Origin: Rathayibacter sp. VKM Ac-2759
Lineage (GTDB): Bacteria; Actinomycetota; Actinomycetes; Actinomycetales; Microbacteriaceae
Reading direction: 5' to 3'
Length of the DNA: 64,000 nucleotides
Assembly (NCBI RefSeq): GCF_009834225.1
Contig: NZ_CP047176.1
Span: 1,240,001-1,304,000 of the forward strand
The notes under the pieces are model-generated. The model saw only the letters and a list, made by a program, of their open reading frames with translations. It did no database searches and had not been told where the DNA came from. The translations under genes and the position numbers were made by a program. Below, one piece after another: positions 43,225 through 51,702 of the stretch. The stretch's first letter is position 1. Every line of letters starts with the position of its first letter.

Positions 43225-46200
43225 GTGACTGCTCCCGGAACTCCGATCGCCCCCACCGCGAAGGCCCCCGCGGGCCCGGCGCAGGGGCTGCTCGACGCGT
43301 CGCAGCGCGCGGTGCTCGAGCTGCCGGAGGGGCGCAGCGCCGCGGTCCTCGGGGCGCCGGGGTCGGGCAAGACCACCACGATCGTCGAGCTGGTGGCCGA
43401 GCGGGTGCTCGAGCGCGGCTACGCTCCGGAGTCGATCGTCGTGCTCGCGGCCAGCCGCACCGCCGCGACGGCCCTGCGCGACGTGCTGGCGCTGCGCCTC
43501 GACGTGCCGACCAGGGGCCCGCTGGCGCGGACCGCGACGTCCCTGGCGTTCGAGGCGGTGACCGCCTCCGCGAAGGAGCGCGGGGTCGAGCGGCCGACGC
43601 TGCTCACCGGCGGCGAGCAGGACGCGCTGCTCTCCGAGCTGATCGAGGGGCACCTGGTCGAGGGCACGGGCCCCCGCTGGCCCGACGAGTTCAGCCCGGA
43701 GGTCCTCCGGCTGCGCACCTTCCGCACCGAGCTCCGCGAGTTCGGGATGCGGGCGACCGAGCACGGCCTCGACTCCACCGCCGTCCGCAGGCTCGCCGTC
43801 GACGCCGACCGCGGCGAGTGGGCGGCCGCGGCGAGCGTGCTCGACGAGCTCCGCGACGTCGTCGACTGGATGGCGCCCGAGGCGGGCACCCGCCTCGATG
43901 CGGCCGAGTTCGCGGCGTTCGCGGCCGAGGCGATCCGCTCCGGCGGCGGGGGCGAGCGCATCACGGCGCTGCGCCTCGTCGTCGTCGACGATCTGCAGGA
44001 GGCGAGCGAGTCGACCGTCGTGCTGCTGCGCGCCCTCGCCGAGCGCGGAGTGGCGGTGATCGCGTTCGGCGATCCCGACGTGGCGACGAGCGCGTACCGC
44101 GGCGCCGCCTCCGACACCCTCGGCCGGTTCGCGAGCAGCATCGGCGTGCGCGACGCCGAGACGCTGGTGCTCGGCCGCGTGCACCGGCACACGGCGGCGC
44201 TGCGCTCGCTCGTGACCGGAGCGACCCAGCGGATCGGCACCGCGGCGGCAGGGCGGCAGCGCGCGGCGGTGGCCGAGCCGGACGCCGAGGGGGCGCCGGC
44301 GCCGGTCCTCGTGCTGCACGCGCCGACGCCGGCGCGCGAGGCGGCGACGATCGCGAGGCTCCTGCGCGAGCGGCGGCTGCGCGACGCGGTGCCGTGGCGG
44401 CGGATGGCGGTGGTCGTCCGCTCCGGCGCCGCGGTGCAGCCGCTCGTCAAGGCGCTCGCCGTCGCCGAGGTCCCCACCCGCTCGGTGCTGGCCGGTCGCG
44501 CGCTCCGAGACGACCACGCCGCTCGCTCGCTCCTGGTGCTGGTGGGCGTCGCGATCGGCGAGCGCCCGCTCGACGCCGAGCTGGCGGCCGAGCTGCTGCT
44601 CGGGCCCTTCGGCGGCGTCGACCGGCTCGGGCTCCGCCGGCTCCGGCTCGCGCTCCGCGCCGAGGAGCTCGCGGGCGACGGGATCCGCGCGAGCGACCCG
44701 CTCCTGGTCGAGGCGCTGTCGGCGCCCGGTCGCTTCGCCACCATCGACTCCGCGCCGGCCCGGCAGGCCGAGCGCCTGGCCGTCTCGATCGACCGGGTGC
44801 GCCGCCTCCACGACGAGGGGGGATCGATCGAGGAGCTGCTGTGGTCGGCCTGGGAGTCCAGCAGGGTCGCGTCGTCGTGGCGCGAACTCTCGCTCGGCAC
44901 GGGGCTGACCGCCGCCGAGGCGAACCGCAACCTCGACGGAGTCGTGGCACTCTTCAGCGCCGCACGGCGCTTCGTCGAGCGCGCCGCCGGCGACTCGGCC
45001 GCCGGATTCGTCACCGAGATCCTCGAGGCCGAGGTCCCCGAGGACTCCCTGGCGCCCCGCTCGCTCGAGGACGCGGTGCTGATCGGCACGCCCTCCTCCG
45101 TCGTCGGGCTCGAGTTCGACGTGGTCGTGATCGCGCGGCTCCAGGACGGCGTCTGGCCGAACCTCCGCCAGCGCGGCTCGCTCCTCGACCCCGACGGCCT
45201 GATCCTGGCCTCCCGCGGCGAGGGCGGTCTGCCACTCGACGCCCGCAAGGCCACGCTCGACGACGAGCTGCGGATGTTCGCCCTCGCCGCCTCCCGCGCG
45301 AGGCGCCAGCTGGTGCTCAGCGCCGTCGCCGGCGAGGACGAGACGCCGTCCCTCTTCTTCCGGCTCACGCCACCCGACGCGCCGCGACTGGACGCGGCCT
45401 CCGCCGTGCCGCTGACCCTCCGCGGCGCCGTCGCGGGCCTCCGCCGAACGTCGACGACGCCGAACGCGTCCGACGCCCCCGCGGCGATCCGCGGGCTCCG
45501 CGCCCTCGCGCTCGCCGAGGTCGCCGGGGCCGACCCGTCCTCCTGGTACGGCGTGCTCGAGCCGTCGACGAGCGAGCCGCTGTTCGACCTCGGCGACCCC
45601 GAGCGGCCCGTCTCGGTCTCGCCGAGCCGCCTCGAGGCCTTCGAGAAGTCACCGCTCGACTGGTTCGTCGACGCCGTCTCGGGATCGACGACGAGCACCG
45701 CGATGGGCGTCGGCACCCTCGTGCACTGGGTGCTCGAGAACGCCGACGAGCCCGACACCGAGGCGCTCTGGTCGGCGCTGGAGGCGCGCTGGCCCGAGCT
45801 GGTGTTCGAGTCGCCGTGGCTGGGGGAGCGGCAGAAGCGCCTCACCCGCCGCCTCGTGGAGGGGCTCGCCGACTACCTCCGCGACTTCGAGCGCGCCGGC
45901 GGCCAGGTGCTCGGCCGCGAGCAGCAGTTCGAGATCGATCTGCCGCCCGCGCGGGTGCGCGGCTCGATCGACCGGGTCGAGCGCGACCGCGACGGAGCGG
46001 TGACGATCGTCGACCTCAAGACCGGTCGCAGCATCCCTCGACAGGCCGACATCGCCGAGCACGCGCAGCTCGGCAGCTACCAGCTGGCGGTCGCGAGCGG
46101 CGCGATCGAGGCGGCCGGATCGGCGGCCGAGGGCGGGGCCAAGCTGCTCTTCGTCGCCAAGGGGGTGCGCGGGAGGAGCTACCGCGAGGTCGAGCAGCCG

Positions 46201-46431
46201 CGCTTCGGCGAGGAGGAGCTCGCCCGGCTGCGCGAGCGGGTCGTTGAGGCCGCGACCGGGATGGCGGCGGCCGAGTTCTCGGGGCTGCTCGACGCCGTGC
46301 CCTTCTCTCCCGGCGACGCCCTGCGCTACCGGATCCACGCCGTGCCGGAGGTGTCGGGGGACGGCCTGCTGCGCGTCGACGAGCCAGAGGACGATGCGAC
46401 AGCAGAAGAGGACGAGGAGGAGAAGCCGTGA
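43225..46431 (+). CDS. adnA: AdnA-like helicase-nuclease subunit (UvrD-type ATPase with RecB-like nuclease)
   Basis: A 1068-residue protein, half of the AdnAB double-strand-break resection motor. It has Walker A GAPGSGKTT, a Walker-B-like LVVVDDLQEAS, motif VI AASRARRQLVLS and a C-terminal RecB-type nuclease with GSIDRVERD, VTIVDLKTGRSI and QLGSYQL (Asp and Lys present). It is the first gene of the pair, overlapping the second by GTGA, which is the order of mycobacterial adnA then adnB; the A/B naming rests on that order. A TAGCGT box six bases before GTG 43225 suggests a leaderless start. Confidence 0.85.
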   Translation: MTAPGTPIAPTAKAPAGPAQGLLDASQRAVLELPEGRSAAVLGAPGSGKTTTIVELVAERVLERGYAPESIVVLAASRTAATALRDVLALRLDVPTRGPLARTATSLAFEAVTASAKERGVERPTLLTGGEQDALLSELIEGHLVEGTGPRWPDEFSPEVLRLRTFRTELREFGMRATEHGLDSTAVRRLAVDADRGEWAAAASVLDELRDVVDWMAPEAGTRLDAAEFAAFAAEAIRSGGGGERITALRLVVVDDLQEASESTVVLLRALAERGVAVIAFGDPDVATSAYRGAASDTLGRFASSIGVRDAETLVLGRVHRHTAALRSLVTGATQRIGTAAAGRQRAAVAEPDAEGAPAPVLVLHAPTPAREAATIARLLRERRLRDAVPWRRMAVVVRSGAAVQPLVKALAVAEVPTRSVLAGRALRDDHAARSLLVLVGVAIGERPLDAELAAELLLGPFGGVDRLGLRRLRLALRAEELAGDGIRASDPLLVEALSAPGRFATIDSAPARQAERLAVSIDRVRRLHDEGGSIEELLWSAWESSRVASSWRELSLGTGLTAAEANRNLDGVVALFSAARRFVERAAGDSAAGFVTEILEAEVPEDSLAPRSLEDAVLIGTPSSVVGLEFDVVVIARLQDGVWPNLRQRGSLLDPDGLILASRGEGGLPLDARKATLDDELRMFALAASRARRQLVLSAVAGEDETPSLFFRLTPPDAPRLDAASAVPLTLRGAVAGLRRTSTTPNASDAPAAIRGLRALALAEVAGADPSSWYGVLEPSTSEPLFDLGDPERPVSVSPSRLEAFEKSPLDWFVDAVSGSTTSTAMGVGTLVHWVLENADEPDTEALWSALEARWPELVFESPWLGERQKRLTRRLVEGLADYLRDFERAGGQVLGREQQFEIDLPPARVRGSIDRVERDRDGAVTIVDLKTGRSIPRQADIAEHAQLGSYQLAVASGAIEAAGSAAEGGAKLLFVAKGVRGRSYREVEQPRFGEEELARLRERVVEAATGMAAAEFSGLLDAVPFSPGDALRYRIHAVPEVSGDGLLRVDEPEDDATAEEDEEEKP

Positions 46432-49400
46432 TCGACGCCCTCACCATCGCCGAGCGCCTCGACCTGCGCCCGCCCACCGCCGAGCAGCGGGCCGTCATCG
46501 AGGCTCCGCTCGAGCCGGCCCTCGTGGTCGCGGGAGCGGGCAGCGGCAAGACCGAGACGATGGCGAACCGGGTGCTGTGGCTCCTGGCCAACGGGCTCGC
46601 GGCTCCGTCCGACGTCCTCGGGCTGACCTTCACCAGGAAGGCCGCCGCCGAGCTCGGCGAGCGCATCGGCCGCCGCATCGATCAGCTCGGAGCGGCGGGA
46701 CTGCTGCCGCTCGCGCCCGGGCAGTCCGAGCCCGATCCGTTCGAGGCGGCGACCGTCTCGACCTACAACGCCTTCGCCAACACGATCTTCCGCGACAACG
46801 CGGCGCTCATCGGGCGCGAGGGCGATGCGACCGTCCTGTCCGAGGCGTCGGCCTGGCACCTGGCCCGCGGCGTCGTCGCCGACACGGTCGACCCGCGGAT
46901 CCTCGAGGTCGAGGCGAGCCTCGACCGGCTCACCGACCTGGTCGTGTCCCTCGCGCACGACCTCGCCGACAACCTCGCCGACCCGGTCGCCGTCGCCGCC
47001 TTCGCCGAGGACTTCCTCCGGCTCGGCGAGCTGCCCCGCGGCTCGAGCGGCAGCGGGATGTACCGCGAGCTCGAGCGGGCGCTCCAGGCGGTCGGGGCGC
47101 TGCCGATCCTGACGTCGCTCGCCGAGCGGTTCCAGGAGGCGAAGGCCGATCGCGGCTTCGTCGAGTTCTCGGACCAGGTCGCGCTCGCGCTGCGCATCAC
47201 CGAGCGCGTGCCGCGGATCGTCGACGAGCACCGAGCCCGCTACCGCGTCGTGCTCCTCGACGAGTACCAGGACACCTCCGTCCTCCAGACGCGGCTGCTC
47301 GCCCGGCTCTTCGCCGAGCAGGGCGTGATGGCCGTGGGCGACCCGCACCAGTCGATCTACGGCTGGCGGGGCGCGAGCGCCGAGGGACTCGGGCGCTTCG
47401 CGGTCGACTTCGGCTCGGCGCACCGCTTCTCCCTCTCGACGAGCTGGCGCAACGGCCACGGGGTCCTCGCCGCGGCGAACGCGATCGTCGCGCCCCTCGC
47501 GGTCGGCAGCGCCGTCCCCGTCGACCGGCTCGCCGCCGGCCCCGGAGCGAGCGGGCACCCCGTCGAGCTGACCTTCCCCGAGACGATCGACGAGGAGGCC
47601 GACGACGTCGCCCGCTGGTTCGCCGGGCGGCTGGCCGAGACCCCGGAGCCGCCCTCGGCGGCGGCGCTGTTCCGCGTCCGCGCCCACATGGACCGCTTCG
47701 CCGCGGCTCTGTCGCGGCACGGCGTCCGGTATCACATCCTCGGGATCGGCGGCCTGCTGCGGCAGCCCGAGATCGCCGACCTGGTCGCCGCGCTGACGGT
47801 CGTCGAGGATCCGGCAGCCGGCAGCGAGCTCGTGCGCCTGCTCGCCGGCGCGCGCTGGCGGCTCGGCGTGCGCGACCTCAAGGCGCTGCGCGACCTCGCC
47901 TCCTGGCTCGCCTCGCGCGATCACGCGCACCGCCTGCTGCCGGAGGAGGTCCGCGAGCGGATGCGCGCCTCCGTCACCGAGGGCGAGGGCGGCTCGATCG
48001 TCGAGGCTCTCGACTTCATCGCCTCGCGCCGCCCGGGGGAGGACGGCCTGCTCGACCACTCCGCCCTCGGCGCGTTCAGCGAGGAGGGGCTGCGGCGCCT
48101 GCACGACGCGGGCACGCTGTTCGCCCGCCTCCGAAGCCGCGCCGGGCTCGACCTGCTCGACTTCGTGACCCTCGTCGAGCAGGAGCTAGGCCTCGACATC
48201 GAGGTGGAGGCCAACGAGACCCGTGGCGACGGCCGCGCCAACCTCGAGGCGTTCCGCGAGGCGGCGGCGGGATACCTGCAGACCGACGACCGCGGGGCGG
48301 GCACCGGATCCTCGCTCCGCGGCTTCCTCCGCTGGCTCGTCCTCGCCGACAAGCGCGACGGCCTCGCCCCGCGTCCGGAGGACCCGGAGCCGGGCACCGT
48401 GCAGCTGCTCACGATCCACGGCTCGAAGGGCCTCGAGTGGGATCTCGTCGCGGTGCCCCGGCTCGTCGACGGCGAGCTCCCGGGCACGCCGATCGAGGGC
48501 TTCCGCGGCTGGGTGCGACTCGGGGCGATGCCCTACGCCTTCCGCGGCGACGCGGCCGAGCTGCCCGACCTCGCCTGGCAGGGCTGCACGACGCAGAAGG
48601 AGGTCGTCGACGCGATGACCGCGTTCGGCGACACCCTGCGCGAGCGCAACGAGTCGGAGGAGCGCCGCCTCGCGTACGTCGCCGTCACCCGCGCCCGGCA
48701 CCACCTGCTCCTCAGCGGCTCGTGGTGGGCCGGTCAGTCCAAGCCCCGGGGGCCGGGGGTGTTCCTCCGCGATCTGGAGGCCGCCGACACCATCCCGGAG
48801 CTGCCGGCCGAGCCTCAGAACCTCGAGAACCCGCTCGAGCAGGCGCCGCGCACCTTCCGCTGGCCGCACGACCCCCTGGGCGCCCGCGGCGACCGGGTCC
48901 GCGCCGCCGCCGAGCGGGTCCGGGTCGCCGAGCCCGCGCTCCTCGGCGCGCGCGGCGACGACATCCGGCTCCTGCTCGCCGAGCGGGCGGTGCGCCTGGG
49001 CGGAGGAGAGCGCGTCGCCCTCCCCACCCGCATCCCCGCCTCGCGCTTCAAGGACATCGTGAGCAGCCCCGCCGAGGTCACCGCCCAGCTGCGCCGGCCG
49101 ATGCCCGAGCGGCCCTACCGGCAGACCCGGCTCGGCACGACCTTCCACTCCTGGGTCGAGAACCGCTTCGGCATCCAGGGCGGAGCCGAGGCCGTCGACA
49201 CCTTCCCCGACGAGATCGACGACGCGGGCGAGACGAGTGTCGAGCAGGAGCGGTTGTCCGCGCTGATCGCGACCTTCGAGCGCTCGGAGTGGGCCGACCG
49301 CCGGCCGGAGGCCGTCGAGATCGAGATCCACCTGCAGCTCGCCGGGCACGTCGTCGTCTGCAAGCTCGACGCCGTCTACCCGACCGCGGAGGGGTACCAG

Positions 49401-49640
49401 ATCGTCGACTGGAAGACCGGCCGCGCACCTCGGGACGCGGCCGATCTCGAGCTCAAGCAGTTCCAGCTCGCGCTCTACCGCCTGGCCTTCTCCCGCTGGC
49501 GCGGGGTCCCGCTCGAGAGCGTCGACGCCGTGTTCTACTTCGTCGCCGACGACCTCGTGCTGCGTCCCGAGCGCTTCTACTCGGAGCGGGAGCTCGCGGA
49601 GTCGCTGTCCTCGGCCACGGGGGCGAGCCCGCGCCCGTGA
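46428..49640 (+). CDS. adnB: AdnB-like helicase-nuclease subunit (UvrD-type ATPase with RecB-like nuclease)
   Basis: A 1070-residue partner of the preceding protein. It has Walker A GAGSGKTE, LTFTRKAAAEL, Walker B VLLDEYQDTS, GDPHQSIYGWRGA, motif V LLTIHGSKGLEWD, motif VI YVAVTRARHHLL and the C-terminal nuclease VVCKLDAVYP...IVDWKTGRAP...QFQLALYR with Asp and Lys present. Start is GTG 46428 in a GTGA overlap. Its 3' end overlaps the converging pseudokinase gene by 64 bases. With AdnA it should unwind and cut broken ends before recombination. Confidence 0.88.
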   Translation: MIDALTIAERLDLRPPTAEQRAVIEAPLEPALVVAGAGSGKTETMANRVLWLLANGLAAPSDVLGLTFTRKAAAELGERIGRRIDQLGAAGLLPLAPGQSEPDPFEAATVSTYNAFANTIFRDNAALIGREGDATVLSEASAWHLARGVVADTVDPRILEVEASLDRLTDLVVSLAHDLADNLADPVAVAAFAEDFLRLGELPRGSSGSGMYRELERALQAVGALPILTSLAERFQEAKADRGFVEFSDQVALALRITERVPRIVDEHRARYRVVLLDEYQDTSVLQTRLLARLFAEQGVMAVGDPHQSIYGWRGASAEGLGRFAVDFGSAHRFSLSTSWRNGHGVLAAANAIVAPLAVGSAVPVDRLAAGPGASGHPVELTFPETIDEEADDVARWFAGRLAETPEPPSAAALFRVRAHMDRFAAALSRHGVRYHILGIGGLLRQPEIADLVAALTVVEDPAAGSELVRLLAGARWRLGVRDLKALRDLASWLASRDHAHRLLPEEVRERMRASVTEGEGGSIVEALDFIASRRPGEDGLLDHSALGAFSEEGLRRLHDAGTLFARLRSRAGLDLLDFVTLVEQELGLDIEVEANETRGDGRANLEAFREAAAGYLQTDDRGAGTGSSLRGFLRWLVLADKRDGLAPRPEDPEPGTVQLLTIHGSKGLEWDLVAVPRLVDGELPGTPIEGFRGWVRLGAMPYAFRGDAAELPDLAWQGCTTQKEVVDAMTAFGDTLRERNESEERRLAYVAVTRARHHLLLSGSWWAGQSKPRGPGVFLRDLEAADTIPELPAEPQNLENPLEQAPRTFRWPHDPLGARGDRVRAAAERVRVAEPALLGARGDDIRLLLAERAVRLGGGERVALPTRIPASRFKDIVSSPAEVTAQLRRPMPERPYRQTRLGTTFHSWVENRFGIQGGAEAVDTFPDEIDDAGETSVEQERLSALIATFERSEWADRRPEAVEIEIHLQLAGHVVVCKLDAVYPTAEGYQIVDWKTGRAPRDAADLELKQFQLALYRLAFSRWRGVPLESVDAVFYFVADDLVLRPERFYSERELAESLSSATGASPRP

Positions 49641-50644
49641 GCGGAGGAGCCGGTGCGGGCGCCGGGGGTGCGGTTCAGCAGCTCCTCGACCTCCGACACC
49701 TCGAGCACCGGGCCCGTGTCGGTCGAGAGCGGGGCCGACAGATCGCCGAGCACGCTGTCGACGAGGGTGTCGAGCATGCCGACCGCGTCGTCGACGATCG
49801 TCGCGTCGCCGGTCTCGGTGCCGTGCAGCAGCCAGCGCGCGAGCTCGAGCTCGGCGTAGAGCTGGGCGCGCTGGCGCACCGCGCGGTCGACGGCGCCCGC
49901 GCGCATCCGCGAGTACGCCGACAGCGCCGTGCCCGAGCCCGGAGCGCTCAGGAGCCAGTGCAGGTCGCGGGCCGGGTCGCCGACCCGGAGGGCGGCCCAG
50001 CCGAGCACCGCGGTGACGACCTCGCCCGAGCGCAGGAACGAGTCCGAGGTCATCGAGCCGTTGACGACCGTCGGGTCGAACTGCCAGAGCGACTCGTCCG
50101 ACGACGCCGACTCCCACCGGGCGACCAGCGCCGCGGGCACGTGACCCGTGTCGGCGGCGCGCTCGATCACGGCGACCGTCTCGTTGACGCTGTCGCGGGT
50201 GGACGAGACCGGCAGCCCCGCCTCCTGGACGAACGAGGCCGGCAGCGAGTGGATCGCCCCGATCGCGCGGCCCACCGAGTCGGCGAGCCCGCTCGAGGCG
50301 GCGACGTCGTCGATCAGGACGCGGTCGCCCTCGAGGTACTCGTAGACGACGGCGCGCGTGCCGTCGAACGTGGTCTGGCCGACGCTCGCCTGCAGGTCGA
50401 ACGGCAGCCGGCTGCGGATGCCGGCGGTGAGCGCGCGGAGGGCGACGAGGTCGCCGAGCTGCTCCTGCTCGGCCAGTGCGGAGGTGGGGACCCGCACGAT
50501 CAGCCGGGCGCCGTCGCGCGTGGTCAGCAGGGCGGAGTCGAAGTCGCCGTGCGTCGAGTGGGTGAACGGGCGCGCGGAGCGGACGTCGAGGCCCTCGACG
50601 GCCGAAGTGGCCAGCGCGGCTAGAGTGAGATGGGTTCTGGCCAT
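49577..50644 (-). CDS. APH-fold protein with degraded catalytic motifs (probable pseudokinase)
   Basis: A 355-residue protein of the aminoglycoside/macrolide phosphotransferase fold (LIVRVPTSALAEQEQL, VVYEYLEG, HSLP). The catalytic loop HGDxxxxN is NGSMTSDS (residues 195-202), losing His, Asp and Asn, and the metal-binding motif IDW is LGW (214-216), losing Asp. Kinase chemistry is therefore unlikely. The C-terminal 80 residues are polar and disordered. Neighbours are DNA-repair genes. ATG 50644 is chosen; a longer frame upstream has low-complexity sequence. Confidence 0.82.
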   Translation of the reverse strand: MARTHLTLAALATSAVEGLDVRSARPFTHSTHGDFDSALLTTRDGARLIVRVPTSALAEQEQLGDLVALRALTAGIRSRLPFDLQASVGQTTFDGTRAVVYEYLEGDRVLIDDVAASSGLADSVGRAIGAIHSLPASFVQEAGLPVSSTRDSVNETVAVIERAADTGHVPAALVARWESASSDESLWQFDPTVVNGSMTSDSFLRSGEVVTAVLGWAALRVGDPARDLHWLLSAPGSGTALSAYSRMRAGAVDRAVRQRAQLYAELELARWLLHGTETGDATIVDDAVGMLDTLVDSVLGDLSAPLSTDTGPVLEVSEVEELLNRTPGARTGSSAHGRGLAPVAEDSDSASSRSE

Positions 50645-50754
50645 GGGTTCTAGGTTAGGTCGCCGGGCGCCCGACCGGCCCGACCGCCACGCGCTGTCCC
50701 GCCGATGCGGGCGTCGGCCGAGCCTCCTCCGCACACCTTCAGAGAGAGCCACGC

Positions 50755-51702
50755 ATGCCAGTGCCCTTCGCCGACCGCCTCCCTCTCTCTCGCCAGGCCG
50801 CCGACCGCGACTACCTCGCGCGCGCGCGACCGGCGCTCTACGACGAGCTGCTCGGCGACGAGGCGACGCGGGTGCTGCCGCTCTGGAAGGACAGGGCGCT
50901 CGTCGACGGCGACAGGCTCGTGCTCCGCAGCGCTCAGGAGGTGACCGCGGGCACCCTCCGCGTCTACCTCGGCCGCACGACCGTCGACGCCGACGGCGAG
51001 CCGGCGGGCACCCCCGTCATCGCGACCGTGCTGACCGACGCGGCCGCCGCCGAGCTCGAGCCCGACGAGGAGCGCTGGAGCGGCCTCCGCCCCGTCGCCG
51101 AGAAGCTCAGCGACCGCGACGCGGGCCTCTTCACCGAGGCGCTCGCGATCGTCAACTGGCACGCCTCCCACGGCTACTCGCCCCGTAACGGCGACCCGAC
51201 GGTCGTCGAGCAGGGCGGATGGGTGCGCCGCTCGCCGTCCGACGGCAGCCAGGTCTTCCCGCGGACCGACCCCGCGATCATCGTCTGCGTCCTCGACGCC
51301 GACGACCGCCTCCTCCTCGGCTCGAACGCGATGTGGGGCAACGACCGCTTCTCGCTCCTGGCCGGCTTCGTCGAGCCGGGGGAGTCGCTCGAGGCCGCCG
51401 TCGTCCGCGAGATCTTCGAGGAGTCCGGGATGCGCGTCGTCGACCCGCAGTACCTCGGCTCGCAGCCCTGGCCGTTCCCCGCCTCGCTGATGGTCGGCTT
51501 CACCGCGCGCCTCGCGGCCGATCAGGCGCCCTCCGCTCTCAAGCCCGACGGCGAGGAGATCGTGGAGCTGCGCTGGTTCACCCGGCAGCAGCTGCACGAC
51601 TCGCTCGAGTCCGTGCTCCTGCCCGGCCGCTCCTCCATCGCCCGCGCGATGATCGAGGACTGGTACGGAGGCGAGCTGGAGAACGGTCCGATCCTCGCGT
51701 GA
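50755..51702 (+). CDS. NudC-like NAD(+)/NADH diphosphatase (Nudix)
   Basis: A 315-residue Nudix hydrolase. The Nudix box is GFVEPGESLEAAVVREIFEESG, and downstream SQPWPFPASLMVGF is the NudC-specific SQPWPFPxS motif, so the substrate is probably NAD(H) or NAD-capped RNA. The zinc-ribbon region usually holding four Cys reads HASHGYSPRNGDPT and lacks them. The N-terminal domain (about 1-130) is as in the family. GTGA overlap couples it to the helicase gene that follows. Confidence 0.88.
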   Translation: MPVPFADRLPLSRQAADRDYLARARPALYDELLGDEATRVLPLWKDRALVDGDRLVLRSAQEVTAGTLRVYLGRTTVDADGEPAGTPVIATVLTDAAAAELEPDEERWSGLRPVAEKLSDRDAGLFTEALAIVNWHASHGYSPRNGDPTVVEQGGWVRRSPSDGSQVFPRTDPAIIVCVLDADDRLLLGSNAMWGNDRFSLLAGFVEPGESLEAAVVREIFEESGMRVVDPQYLGSQPWPFPASLMVGFTARLAADQAPSALKPDGEEIVELRWFTRQQLHDSLESVLLPGRSSIARAMIEDWYGGELENGPILA

